Positions 8,288-17,234 of a DNA stretch of 64,000 nt are shown here, one piece after another. Positions within the stretch are counted from its first letter, which is position 1; every line of letters begins with the position of its first letter. The stretch is taken from the NCBI GenBank assembly GCA_025934375.1, contig JAICYD010000005.1, positions 1 through 64,000 of the forward strand. Reading direction: 5' to 3'. The stretch is from Streptosporangiaceae bacterium (GTDB lineage: Bacteria > Actinomycetota > Actinomycetes > Streptosporangiales > Streptosporangiaceae). The notes under the pieces were generated by a model that had not been told where the DNA came from, did not search any database, and saw only the letters and a list, made by a program, of their open reading frames with translations. Position numbers and translations under genes: made by a program.

Positions 8288-9895
8288 GGTGGGGTTGCGG
8301 GGCAGGGGCAGCGGCCCGCCGGGGGCGGCCGACAGGCCGGGGCCAGTCAGCGGGCCGCCGCCGGCCAGGACGGCCCGGCGCAGCGCCGGGGCGGCCCGGT
8401 AGTGCCCGTCGCGGTACCAGTTCTCCAGGCTGTCCAAGATCGTGAGCACAGTGCGCGTGCCCCATTGCTGTCCCCAGGCGATGGGCCCGCGCGGGTAGTT
8501 CACGCCCAGCCGCATCGCCACCTCGACGTCCTGCGCCGAGGCGACGCCGCTGGCCACGGCGTCGGTCGCCAGGTTGGCGAGCATCGCCACCGTGCGCGTC
8601 ACGATCATCCCCGGGATGTCGTCGATGACGTGGACGTCCATCCCGGCCTGCCGGAACAGCCCGACCGCCTCGGCGATGCCGGCCGGGGGGCAGCCGTCGG
8701 AGGCCGCGATGGCGATCGCGGACGCGGTGGCGTCATCCAGCGTCCGGTCAACGACGATCACCGGCCGTTCCAGGGCGAAGGACACCGACGACGCGGTGGC
8801 CCCGTTGCACCGGTCGAGCACGACCCCGCAGGGCAACTCCACAGTGCCGTCGAGCAGCCCCATCTCATCGTCGGGGTCGCCCGGCAGCACGCGCACGCCG
8901 GAGCGGGCCAGCAGCGTGCTCAGCGACGTTGGCCCGTACTCGGTGACTAGGCCGGGGACGATGCCGTCCTGGGCGACCACGCGGCTGGCCCGGGCGACCG
9001 GGCCAGCCGCGGCGTGCTCCCCGGAACCGCCCGCGACCGGGTAGCCGTAGCACCCGCGCCCGGCCTTGCGGCCCAGCCATCCCGCCTCGACGAGCGCTCG
9101 CTGCGTGAGGGACGGGGCGAACCGCGGGTCGAAGCCGAACGCGGCCCACACCGACCGGGTGACCGCCTCATTCACGTCGTGGCCGATCAGGTCCATGAGC
9201 GCGAAGGGCCCCATCCGGAAGCCGGCCGCGCCGGTCATGACCGCGTCGATGACCGCGAACGACGCGACGCGCTCCTCATAGGCTCGCCAGGCCTCCGCGT
9301 AGAAGGGGCGGGCGATCCGGTTGACGATGAAGCCCGGCGTGGCCGCCGAGTGCACCACGGTCTTGCCCCACTCGCGGCCGAGCGCCGCCGCCTGCTCGGC
9401 GACCGCTGGCGAGGTCGCCAGGCCCGAGATCACCTCGACGAGCCTCATCGCCGGGACCGGGTTGAAGAAGTGCAAGCCGACCAGGCGCTCCGGGTGGGCC
9501 AGCCCGGCGCCCATCGCGGTCGGCGTGAGCGAGGATGAGTTGGAGGCGAGCACGCAGTCGGTCGCGACCACCCGCTCCAGGCTCGCGAACAGCGTCTTCT
9601 TCGCGGTCAGGTCCTCAGCGATCGCCTCGACGACCACGCTGCAGCCGGCCAGGCCGCTCAGGTCGGCGGCGACGGTGATGTCCAGGGCGTCCGCGTCAAC
9701 GGCGAGCCGGCCCCTGGCGACCTGGGACTTCACCTGGCTACGGATCCGGCCGACGGCGCGCTCGGCGGCCCCCGCGACCGCGTCAAGCAGCCGCACCCGG
9801 CGCCCCGCGACCGCCGCCACCTGCGCGATCCCCGCGCCCATGGTCCCGGTGCCGACCACGGCGACCGGCGGCGCGTCCGGGAACGGCGCGCTCAT
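8285..9895 (-). CDS. 3-hydroxyacyl-CoA dehydrogenase, PaaH type
   Basis: NAD-dependent dehydrogenase of 536 residues with the PaaH layout: an N-terminal Rossmann domain (VVGTGTMGAGIAQVAA, residues 12-27), the 3HCDH C-terminal domain, and a second C-terminal 3HCDH domain ending near residue 500. The catalytic His-Glu pair can be placed in GLHFFNPVPAMRLVEV. In the box and phenylacetate pathways this enzyme turns 3-hydroxyadipyl-CoA into 3-oxoadipyl-CoA, and being last in the box operon supports that role. Its ATG overlaps the stop of the amidohydrolase gene by 4 bp (ATGA), so translation is probably coupled. The C-terminal tail after the second domain is short and proline-rich. Confidence 0.88.
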   Translation of the reverse strand: MSAPFPDAPPVAVVGTGTMGAGIAQVAAVAGRRVRLLDAVAGAAERAVGRIRSQVKSQVARGRLAVDADALDITVAADLSGLAGCSVVVEAIAEDLTAKKTLFASLERVVATDCVLASNSSSLTPTAMGAGLAHPERLVGLHFFNPVPAMRLVEVISGLATSPAVAEQAAALGREWGKTVVHSAATPGFIVNRIARPFYAEAWRAYEERVASFAVIDAVMTGAAGFRMGPFALMDLIGHDVNEAVTRSVWAAFGFDPRFAPSLTQRALVEAGWLGRKAGRGCYGYPVAGGSGEHAAAGPVARASRVVAQDGIVPGLVTEYGPTSLSTLLARSGVRVLPGDPDDEMGLLDGTVELPCGVVLDRCNGATASSVSFALERPVIVVDRTLDDATASAIAIAASDGCPPAGIAEAVGLFRQAGMDVHVIDDIPGMIVTRTVAMLANLATDAVASGVASAQDVEVAMRLGVNYPRGPIAWGQQWGTRTVLTILDSLENWYRDGHYRAAPALRRAVLAGGGPLTGPGLSAAPGGPLPLPRNPT

Positions 9896-10761
9896 GGGGC
9901 GGCCTCGGGGAGCTTGAGGTTGTAGACCGCCGACGCGTTGCCGGCCAGGACCAGGGCGGCGGTCTCCTCATCGGGGAGCGCGACGGCGACGGCGCGCGCG
10001 TTGGCCGCGATGCCCGGCACGCCCGGCCAGTCGGTGCCGAAGATCATCCGGCGGGTCAGCCGCTTCCAGTTGTGCCTGGCGTAGTACTCGCGCAGCCGCG
10101 AAGGCGGCAAGCCGGACAGCTCGATCCACACGCGCTCGCTCGACAACGCCATGAACGCCGCCGCGTCATACCACCAGCCCCGCCCGCCGTGCGCGAGCAC
10201 GACGGACAGGCGGCGGAAGTCGCGCAGCACGTCGTCCAGCAGGACGGGGTCGGCGAACTTGTTCGAGCTGCCGGGGAACACGCTGGTGCCGCAGTGCACC
10301 ACGAGCGGGATCCCCGCCTGCTGGCAGACCTCGTAGGCCGGGTAGAGGGCCGGGTCATTGGCCGCGATGCCGGCGTGCACCGGGTGGACCTTCAGCGCGA
10401 CGGCGCCGAGGTCCAGCTGGCGCCGCAGCTCCTCATCGACCGGGTAGTGCAGGTGCGGGTTGACGTTGGCGATGACCTTGATGCGCTGAGGGTTGCGCGC
10501 GGCGAGCGGCAGCACGTCCTCGATCGGCTGGATGCCGGTCGCCTTGGGGCTGTACTCGGTCATCAGCAACGCGACGTCGACGCCCTCGGCGGCCAGGTAA
10601 TCATCGAGCCGGCCGGGGTCGGCGGTCCCGGCCGGGTCATACACCCGGCGCATCGCGGACGCGTCGCCGAAGTCGTCCGCCCAGTCCTTCCAGGCTGGCT
10701 TCAGCGTCGGCAACCTGGCGACGTGCAGGTGGACATCGACCAGTGGCAAGCCGTCGATCAT
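9892..10761 (-). CDS. Amidohydrolase family TIM-barrel metal-dependent hydrolase
   Basis: 289-residue amidohydrolase-2/ACMSD-like protein. The metal ligands are HLH in DVHLHVAR (residues about 9-13), His in LVVHCG, His in VLAHGG, and Asp in FGTDWPG. Members decarboxylate or hydrolyse carboxylated and ring-cleaved aromatics. It sits inside the box operon, 57 bp after the ligase and overlapping the dehydrogenase by 4 bp. It therefore probably acts on a benzoate-pathway intermediate or hydrolyses a precursor to benzoate. No standard box pathway step needs such an enzyme, so its job is unknown. Confidence 0.82.
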   Translation of the reverse strand: MIDGLPLVDVHLHVARLPTLKPAWKDWADDFGDASAMRRVYDPAGTADPGRLDDYLAAEGVDVALLMTEYSPKATGIQPIEDVLPLAARNPQRIKVIANVNPHLHYPVDEELRRQLDLGAVALKVHPVHAGIAANDPALYPAYEVCQQAGIPLVVHCGTSVFPGSSNKFADPVLLDDVLRDFRRLSVVLAHGGRGWWYDAAAFMALSSERVWIELSGLPPSRLREYYARHNWKRLTRRMIFGTDWPGVPGIAANARAVAVALPDEETAALVLAGNASAVYNLKLPEAAP

Positions 10762-10818
10762 CAGCGCAGTGCCTTCACCAAAAGCAGCGCTCTCGTCATA
10801 AGAGCACTGTAGCGGCCG

Positions 10819-12375
10819 TCACAGGAGCACAGTAGCGGCCTTTGCCCGCAGTTCCACCCGGCGGACCTTGCCGGTCGCGGTCGCCGGGTAGGAGTCCGTG
10901 AAGATCACCCGGCGCGGCCGCTTGAACGACGGCAGCCCGGTCCGGCAGTGCTCGATCAGCTCGTCCTCGGTGACGGTCGCCCCGGCGGTCTGCCCGGGCT
11001 CGAGGATCACGTAGGCCACGGGCTTTTCCAGCCCGTCTCCGTCATGGGCGGCCACCACCACGGCCTGGGAGACCGCCGGATGCGACAGCAGCCGCGCCTC
11101 GACTTCCATCGGGGAGACCCAGATGCCGCTGGCCTTGATCATGTCGCCGGTGCGCCCCAGGCAGGTGTAGTACCCGTCGTCGTCGCGCACGTAGGTGTCG
11201 CCGGTGCGCAGCCACTCGCCCTGGTACACCTGCCGGGAGGCGTCGTAGCGGGACCAGTAGCCGGTCGCCGCCGAAGCGCCCCGCACGAACAAGGTGGCCG
11301 GGACGTCATCGCCCACCTCCTGCCCGCTTTCCTCATCGACCAGCTTGAGGTCATACCCGGGCACCGCCCGCCCGGTGGTGCCCGCCCGCACCTGGCCGGG
11401 GGCGTTGGACAAGAAGATGTGCAGCATCTCGGTCATGCCGATGCCGTCGATGATGTCGATGCCGAAGTGAGCCGTCCACCGCTGGTACAGCGCGGCCGGC
11501 AGCGCCTCCCCGGCCGAGGCGGCCAGCCGGACCCCGGCCATGGCGTCGGCGGGCATCCCGGCCCGCAGCATGTTCGCGAAGAACGTCGGGCCGCCGAAGA
11601 ACAGCGTCGCCCCGTACTTCACGGCCGCCTCGGCGATCAGGTCCGGCCGCGACGGCGCCGCGTTCAGCACCGCTGACGCGCCCGCCGACAGCGGGAACAG
11701 CACCGAGTTCCCCAGCCCGTAGGCGAAGAACGCCTTGGCCGCCGACAGGCACCGGTCCTCCGCGCGGATGCCGAGGACCTGGGCGCCGTAGGTTTCGCAC
11801 ACCACCCGCACCGAGCCATGCCGGTGCATCGCCGCCTTCGGCGTCCCGGTGGTCCCCGACGTGTACAGCCAGAACGCGGGCGCGTCGGCCGAGGTGTCGT
11901 ACACCCTTTCATCCGGCGCGGCCGCCGAGACGTCGCCGAGCAGGTGCACCGGGACCGGGGCGCCCAGCGGGGCGACCGCGACAATCCCCGCGAGCTCGGG
12001 TGCCGCTTCGGCCGCGGCCGAAGCGACCGCCGCGAACTCCGGCGTGACGGCCAGGAACCGCGCCCGGGAGTCGCGCAGCAACTCGGTGACGCCTTCGGCG
12101 CGCAGCATGGTGGAGACCGGGACCGGGATGGCGCCGATGCGCATCGCGGCGAGGTACACCATGACGAACTCCGGCGTGTCGGCCATCAGCATCAGCAGCC
12201 GCTGCTCCGGCTCCAGGCCGACGGACCGCAGCCCGGCCGCGGTCCGGCACGCCATCTCGTGCAGCCCGGCGTAGCTCAGGTCGCCGGCCGCGCCGGCCAG
12301 CGCGACCCGCTCGCCGTCCCCGGCGGCCAGCCGCCGGTCGAGCAGGTAGTCGCACGCGTTGAACAGCTGCCCCAT
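10819..12375 (-). CDS. bclA: Benzoate-CoA ligase family protein
   Basis: AMP-forming acyl-CoA synthetase, 518 residues. The phosphate-binding loop is YTSGTTGTPKAAMH (about residue 170), the adenine motif is GIGMTEMLHIF, the hinge region is WLRTGDTYVRDDDGYYTCLGRTGDMIKASGIWVSP broken into its usual parts, and the catalytic Lys lies in TATGKVRR near the C-terminus. The GMTEMLHIFLSN segment and overall pattern match benzoate-CoA ligases rather than fatty-acid ligases. It supplies benzoyl-CoA to BoxB, encoded 30 bp upstream. A related aryl substrate such as 2-aminobenzoate or a halobenzoate cannot be excluded. Confidence 0.88.
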   Translation of the reverse strand: MGQLFNACDYLLDRRLAAGDGERVALAGAAGDLSYAGLHEMACRTAAGLRSVGLEPEQRLLMLMADTPEFVMVYLAAMRIGAIPVPVSTMLRAEGVTELLRDSRARFLAVTPEFAAVASAAAEAAPELAGIVAVAPLGAPVPVHLLGDVSAAAPDERVYDTSADAPAFWLYTSGTTGTPKAAMHRHGSVRVVCETYGAQVLGIRAEDRCLSAAKAFFAYGLGNSVLFPLSAGASAVLNAAPSRPDLIAEAAVKYGATLFFGGPTFFANMLRAGMPADAMAGVRLAASAGEALPAALYQRWTAHFGIDIIDGIGMTEMLHIFLSNAPGQVRAGTTGRAVPGYDLKLVDEESGQEVGDDVPATLFVRGASAATGYWSRYDASRQVYQGEWLRTGDTYVRDDDGYYTCLGRTGDMIKASGIWVSPMEVEARLLSHPAVSQAVVVAAHDGDGLEKPVAYVILEPGQTAGATVTEDELIEHCRTGLPSFKRPRRVIFTDSYPATATGKVRRVELRAKAATVLL

Positions 12376-12405
12376 CGCAGTGCCGTCCCTTGGTTAGGCC
12401 AGTAG

Positions 12406-13836
12406 TCAGGCGAGGTGAACGTAGTCGTAGTCGAACGGCTGCCCGTTGATGCCGCCGCCCTTGGGAGCACCGCGGGGCGGCGCCAGCCAGGCGGCGATCT
12501 TGCCCCGCTCGAGCACCGGGCGCATCAGCGACCGCACGAACGCCTTGTCAGTGTCCGTGGGCAGCCATGTGCCCTTATTCTGCTCCCACTCGGCGGCCTG
12601 GAGCACCTGCCCGGCGGGAGATACCTCGATCGCGGCGAACGCGCCGACCCGCCGGTTGAACGCCGGGTGCGGCAGCGCCAGCCGCTGCGGCAGCCCGGCC
12701 GATTCCAGGATCCGGTTCCACCGCTTGACGCCGCCCTCGCAGTCGGCGATGTACGCGCGGCGCAAGTCGGTGTTCAGCCCGGTCAGCGCCAGCACCTCGG
12801 CCTGCCCGAGCTGCCCGTCGACCAGCGCGTCGACCATGATGGAGTCGCTGGTCAGCAGGTGATCGTCCTTGCGCCGTTCCTCCATCCAGCGGCCCTTCAG
12901 CCCCGCGGTGTAATAGTTGGCGACGTTGGTGGAGGTCTCCCCGCCGAACAGGTCCAGCGAGACGGAGTAGTGGAAGTTCAGGTACTTCTGGATGACGCTC
13001 AGCGGGATCGCGCCGCGGGCGGCCACGTCATCGGTGTCGTTCTCGGCCATCACCTGCGCGGTGCGCTCGACCACCCGGTCCACCCCGGTGGTGCCCACCA
13101 TCATGTGATGGGCCTCTTCCTTGAGCATGAACTCGCACGTGCGCGACAGCGGGTCGAACGCGGACTCCTTCAGCGTGCCCAGCTGGTACTTGCCGTCCCG
13201 GTCGGTGAAGTAGGTGAACATGAAGAACGACAGCCAGTCCGGCGTCTCCTCGTTGAACGCCCCCAGGATCCGCGGTGAGTCCGCCGAGCCGGAGTTGCGG
13301 CGCAGCAGGTCGGCCGCCTCCTCACGGCCCTCGCGGCCGAAGTAGGCGTGCAGCAGGTACACCATCGCCCACAGGTGACGCCCTTCCTCCACGTTGACCT
13401 GGAACAGGTTCCGCAGGTCATACAGCGACGGCGCCGTCGCGCCGAGGTTGCGCTGCTGCTCCACCGACGCCGGCTCGGTGTCGCCCTGGATCACGATCAG
13501 CCGCTGCAGCTCAGCCCGGTACTCCCCGGGCACCTTCTGCCAGGCCGGCTCCCCCTTGTGCTGCCCGAACGCGATCCGCCGGCCCGGGTCGCGCTCGGCC
13601 AGGAAGATCCCCCACCGGTACTCGCTCATGGGCACGTGGCCGAACTGCGCCCACCCTTCGCCGCGCACGTCGATCGCGGTGCGCAGGTACACGTCCTGGG
13701 TCGGCAGCGTCGGGCCCATGTCCCGCCACCACGACAGGAAGTCCGGCTGCCAGGATTCCAGGGCCCGCTGCAGCCGCCGGTCCTCGTGCAGGCTGACGTT
13801 GTTGGGGATCTTCTCCGCGTAGTCGGGCGTGGTCAT
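12406..13836 (-). CDS. boxB: Benzoyl-CoA 2,3-epoxidase subunit BoxB
   Basis: Diiron oxygenase that adds one oxygen of O2 across C2-C3 of benzoyl-CoA. 476 residues, the usual length. The two halves of the diiron site are visible as EEGRHLWAM near residue 150 and KEEAHHMMVG near residue 240. Other BoxB blocks such as IPNNVSL at the N-terminus and NFHYSVSLDLFGGE are clear. It lies 2 bp after boxC, with its GAGGG ribosome site inside the boxC end. It needs electrons from BoxA, a flavin/iron-sulfur reductase, for which no gene is seen in the window. Confidence 0.95.
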   Translation of the reverse strand: MTTPDYAEKIPNNVSLHEDRRLQRALESWQPDFLSWWRDMGPTLPTQDVYLRTAIDVRGEGWAQFGHVPMSEYRWGIFLAERDPGRRIAFGQHKGEPAWQKVPGEYRAELQRLIVIQGDTEPASVEQQRNLGATAPSLYDLRNLFQVNVEEGRHLWAMVYLLHAYFGREGREEAADLLRRNSGSADSPRILGAFNEETPDWLSFFMFTYFTDRDGKYQLGTLKESAFDPLSRTCEFMLKEEAHHMMVGTTGVDRVVERTAQVMAENDTDDVAARGAIPLSVIQKYLNFHYSVSLDLFGGETSTNVANYYTAGLKGRWMEERRKDDHLLTSDSIMVDALVDGQLGQAEVLALTGLNTDLRRAYIADCEGGVKRWNRILESAGLPQRLALPHPAFNRRVGAFAAIEVSPAGQVLQAAEWEQNKGTWLPTDTDKAFVRSLMRPVLERGKIAAWLAPPRGAPKGGGINGQPFDYDYVHLA

Positions 13837-13838
13837 GG

Positions 13839-15587
13839 TCAGACCCTCTTCCGGTCGAAGGTGGCGCGCTTGCCGGTCCCGTAGGCGCGCAGGGCCCCGT
13901 CGGGGCCGGAGGCGTTGGGCCGGTAGAAGATCCAGTTCTGCCAGGCCGACAGCCGCGCGAAGATCTTGGTCTCGATGGTCTCCGGCCCGGCGAACCGGTA
14001 GTTCGCCTCCAGGCCGGTCAGCGCGTCCGGGGAGAACGAGGCCCGCTCCTCGATCGCGATCCGCACCTCGTCCTCCCAGTCGATGTCGTCGGGAGCGAAG
14101 GTGACCAGGCCGAGCTCCTCGGCCTCCTGCGCCGCCAGCGGCTCACCGCGCCGCTTCATCACGGCGGCCAGCCCGTCCGGGTCGCCGTGGAAGCGGGCCT
14201 GCAGCCGGGTCAGCCCATTGCCCATCAGCAACGAGGCATGAGGCGCCTCGGTGGTGTTGATCGCGCCCGCGGTGATCGTTGCGGGCCCGGCGTCCCCGTC
14301 GGCGTCTTCGAACAGGCCGGCGAGCATGTATGAGCGGTCCGCGGCGAGCGCCAGTTCCAGCAGCGACCCGGCGAAGCAGGACCCCGGCTCGATCAGCGCG
14401 ATCAGCGACCGCGAGGTCACGTCCAGCCGCTTGAGCGTCCGCTTCAGGTACAAGGCGATCTCCCGGGCGAGCCAGTCGGCGGGATTGTCCAGGAGCAGGC
14501 GGTCGTGGGCCAGCACCCGGTCCGGCGATCCAATGGTGCGCAAGACCCAGGTGCCGATCTCGGTCTCGTTGGTGCGCAGGTCCAAGATCAGGTCGTCGAG
14601 CTCGCGGGTCATCGCGAGGGTCCAGAAGCCGGCCCCCTGGGCGTGCACGTCCGCGATGGACGCGGGCGCGTCGCCCGCCGGGCCGTGCACGGTGATCTCG
14701 GCGACCCCCCGCCCCGCGTCCAGCCGCGCCGATACGTGCCGGTAGGAGATCGTGTCGCCGGTTCGCGTCTTGTCCAGCGGGGCGAGCGGTATCCCGGCCT
14801 CGTCACCGGATCGCTCGACCAGGCGGCGGCCTCCGTCACCGGCGCTGCCGCGGGCGATCGCCTGGGCGCGCTCGGATACCTGGTCCTGCCACCGCGCGCG
14901 CGGCACCACCTCATCGACCAGCCGCCAGGTGACTGCCTTCTTGCCGCCGATGCCCTCCGCCTTGGTGGCGAAGTAGTCGGCGATGTCCCGGCGGACGTGC
15001 CGCTTGTCCACCACCCGGGTCAGCCCGCCGGTCCCCGGCAGCACCCCGAGCAGCGGCAGTTCCGGGAGCGAGACGACCGAGGAACGGTCATCGATGAGCA
15101 TGATGTGCTGGCAGGCCAGGGCGAACTCGTAGCCGCCCCCGGACGCCGTTCCGTTCAGCGCGGCGATGTAGACCTGGCCGGAGTTCTCGCTCGCGTCCTC
15201 GATGCCGTTGCGGGTCTCGTTGGTGAACTTGCAGAAGTTCACCTTCCACGAGTGCGACGACGCCGCCAGCATCCGGATGTTCGCCCCGGCGCAGAAGACC
15301 TTCTCCTTGCCGCTGGTCACCACCACGGCCCGCACCCCGGGGTGCTCGAAGCGAAGGCGCTGCACGGCGTCGTAGAGCTCGATGTCCACGCCCAGGTCAT
15401 AGGAGTTGAGCTTCAGCTCATACCCCTCTACCAGGCCGCCTTGCTCGGCGACGTCCATGACCAGCGTCGCGACCTGGCCGTCGGTGGCCAGCCGCCAGTG
15501 CCGGTACGACTCGGGGCTGGTCCTGAACTCCACGCGAGACGCTCCCGCCCCCGCTGCCGGACGTCCCCCGGTGGCTGTGCTCGTCAT
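13839..15587 (-). CDS. boxC: 2,3-epoxybenzoyl-CoA dihydrolase BoxC
   Basis: Ring-opening enzyme of the box pathway; it hydrolyses the epoxide to 3,4-didehydroadipyl-CoA semialdehyde plus formate without oxygen. 582 residues with two crotonase-like halves. The oxyanion-hole segments are KEKVFCAGANIRML and NGTASGGGYEFALACQ in the first half, and a degenerate copy (GSCFAGSLLELALAADR) in the second. The start at 15587 is preferred to upstream codons because AAGGA lies 10 bases ahead and conserved sequence begins soon after. First structural gene of the operon, 62 bp downstream of the PaaX-like regulator. Confidence 0.93.
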   Translation of the reverse strand: MTSTATGGRPAAGAGASRVEFRTSPESYRHWRLATDGQVATLVMDVAEQGGLVEGYELKLNSYDLGVDIELYDAVQRLRFEHPGVRAVVVTSGKEKVFCAGANIRMLAASSHSWKVNFCKFTNETRNGIEDASENSGQVYIAALNGTASGGGYEFALACQHIMLIDDRSSVVSLPELPLLGVLPGTGGLTRVVDKRHVRRDIADYFATKAEGIGGKKAVTWRLVDEVVPRARWQDQVSERAQAIARGSAGDGGRRLVERSGDEAGIPLAPLDKTRTGDTISYRHVSARLDAGRGVAEITVHGPAGDAPASIADVHAQGAGFWTLAMTRELDDLILDLRTNETEIGTWVLRTIGSPDRVLAHDRLLLDNPADWLAREIALYLKRTLKRLDVTSRSLIALIEPGSCFAGSLLELALAADRSYMLAGLFEDADGDAGPATITAGAINTTEAPHASLLMGNGLTRLQARFHGDPDGLAAVMKRRGEPLAAQEAEELGLVTFAPDDIDWEDEVRIAIEERASFSPDALTGLEANYRFAGPETIETKIFARLSAWQNWIFYRPNASGPDGALRAYGTGKRATFDRKRV

Positions 15588-15648
15588 CTCTCGCGTCCTT
15601 ACCTCATTCGCCGGCCACGCGCGCCGATCCACGCCAATCCTGCTACAC

Positions 15649-16557
15649 CTAAGTAAACGTCCACGAATTCTTTGTAGCATTTCCAGCGCGGCCGCGGCAA
15701 CCCGCGGATAACGCCTCGTTCAGCCGCTTCCACTCGCGCCGCGCCTCGTCCAGCCACCGCTCGTGGCACTCGGTGAACAGCCGCGCGGCCCGGGCGCCGC
15801 TCCACCTCGCCGGCAGCAGCTCGCCGGGCAGCGCCGGGTCGATCGACGGGAACCGGCGCCAGGCGTGCACCAGCTCGACCTGGCGGACGAGCACGTCCGC
15901 GGGGGGCGGGCCGCCGAAGCCGGCCAGGAACGTCTCGTACTCGGCCTCCACCTCGGGCAGGTTCCACGCGGTGGCCACCATGGCGCTGGCGTCGCCCAGC
16001 CCGGTCCGGCGGGCCACGAACACGTGCGCGTCGTCGCCGACGCCGGCCTCGCGCAGCACCCGCTCGGCTTCCGCGGCCCGCTCCGGATGCGGGCTAATCC
16101 ACAAGCCGCTGGCCAGCGCGCCGAACCCGGCCCAGGTGAGCCGGGTGCGGACCACGTGCCGCGCGCGCCGGTCGGTGTCGGGGACGCGAGCCGACACGAT
16201 GACCCACCGCTGGTCCCAGGGCCGCTGCCGACCGAAGGAGTAGATGCGCTCGGCGCCGTCGGTCAGCAGCGTGCGCGCCGCCGGCGTCAGGGCCCAGCGG
16301 ACCCGGCGGCCATCCTTGCGCGGCTGGAGCCAGCCGGCGTTGCTGGTGCGCATCAGCGCCTGCCGGGTAGCCTTCTCGGCGATGCCCAGCCGCGCGAACG
16401 CGGCGAGCACCGCCGACGTCCACGCGGTGCCGTCGCCCGGCAGCACGAGCTCGCCCAGGAGGGTAAGCAGCAGGCCACGCGCGCTCGGCGCTCCCGCCTG
16501 GTGCCTGCGCGACACGGTAGGCGCCGCCGGCGCCTCCCCGGAGCTTCCGGGTGCCAC
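15649..16557 (-). CDS. PaaX-family transcriptional regulator
   Basis: 302 residues. An N-terminal winged-helix segment (ARGLLLTLLGELVLP, then EKATRQALMRTSNAGWLQPRKDGRR) is followed by the PaaX effector domain (RWVIVSARVPDTDRRARH) and the C-terminal PaaX_C region with the DVLVRQVELVHAWRRFP block. PaaX in other bacteria is a repressor released by phenylacetyl-CoA. Directly ahead of boxC in the same direction, this one most likely responds to benzoyl-CoA or another aryl-CoA and controls the box operon. The GTG at 16557 has GAGG upstream. The protein carries an Ala/Pro-rich N-terminal extension of about 25 residues. Confidence 0.9.
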   Translation of the reverse strand: MAPGSSGEAPAAPTVSRRHQAGAPSARGLLLTLLGELVLPGDGTAWTSAVLAAFARLGIAEKATRQALMRTSNAGWLQPRKDGRRVRWALTPAARTLLTDGAERIYSFGRQRPWDQRWVIVSARVPDTDRRARHVVRTRLTWAGFGALASGLWISPHPERAAEAERVLREAGVGDDAHVFVARRTGLGDASAMVATAWNLPEVEAEYETFLAGFGGPPPADVLVRQVELVHAWRRFPSIDPALPGELLPARWSGARAARLFTECHERWLDEARREWKRLNEALSAGCRGRAGNATKNSWTFT

Positions 16558-16653
16558 TTAAACGCCTCTAACCGACATGATTAAGTAGCATATAGCCGCG
16601 TCTCCACGGGGTACAGCACCGCGCTGGAAGCCGCCTCGCGCCGCAACGGGGCC

Positions 16654-16689
16654 GGCTCCCCCGGGGGATGGCTCACCCCCGGGGGAGCC
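16654..16689 (-). terminator. Hairpin after the NlpC/P60 gene
   Basis: Perfect 14-bp arms (GGCTCCCCCGGGGG and its complement) around an 8-nt loop, starting 6 bp beyond the NlpC/P60 stop codon. There is no T-run, as is usual in actinomycetes. It separates that gene from the paaX-like gene downstream. Confidence 0.8.
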
Positions 16690-16694
16690 TGCGG

Positions 16695-17234
16695 CTAGTG
16701 AGAGATGGTTCCGAAGGTAACGGTGTTGCCCGCCCAGGAGAACGAGCGGAACCCCACCCTCGAGCCGGTGTGCGGCGAGTCGACCATGTTGTTGCCGCCC
16801 TCGTAGACGCCGGCATGGTACACGTAGCTCCCGGGATTGCTGGAGCTGTGGAAGAAGACCAGGTCGCCGGGCCGCGCGCTCGCATGGCTGATGCGCTTGA
16901 ACTGGCGGAACTGTGCGTCCGCGGTGCGCGCGATGCTCTTGCGGAAGTGCCGGTACACGTACTGGGTCATCCCCGAGCAGTCAAAGCCGGCGGTCGTCGT
17001 CCCCCCGTAACGGTAGGGGATGCCCTCCAGTCGCTTCACGTACGCGGCTACCTGCTGGTTGAAGGTGAGCGTGCTCGCCCTCCACACCGTCACTTCCTGG
17101 CTTGCCCCCGATGTCGGGCTGGCCACCTGGGCCGCTGCGGACGCCGCGCCCGCCGGAAGGGCCATCAGGCCAGCCACCGGCACGCTGAGCACTGCCGTCG
17201 CCAGCGCTGCCCGCGCCAGCCTCGTGCGCGGCAT
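16695..17234 (-). CDS. Secreted NlpC/P60 family cell-wall peptidase
   Basis: Exported peptidoglycan endopeptidase that cuts stem-peptide bonds. 179 residues: a signal peptide (MPRTRLARAALATAVLSVP, then an AGAASA cleavage region near residue 30), a short linker, and the NlpC/P60 domain from about residue 60. The catalytic Cys is in TTAGFDCSGMTQYVY and the catalytic His in YVYHAGVYEG. The start at 17234 is supported by GGGAGG 8 bases upstream and by the signal peptide. There are no extra anchoring domains. The long upstream region with a CRP-like site suggests elaborate control, as for rpf and related wall hydrolases of actinobacteria. Confidence 0.9.
   Translation of the reverse strand: MPRTRLARAALATAVLSVPVAGLMALPAGAASAAAQVASPTSGASQEVTVWRASTLTFNQQVAAYVKRLEGIPYRYGGTTTAGFDCSGMTQYVYRHFRKSIARTADAQFRQFKRISHASARPGDLVFFHSSSNPGSYVYHAGVYEGGNNMVDSPHTGSRVGFRSFSWAGNTVTFGTISH

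Noticed and set aside
15588-15680. Longer BoxC start at 15680
   Set aside because: Would overlap the PaaX-like gene end and adds an Arg-rich, unconserved leader; AAGGA supports 15587.
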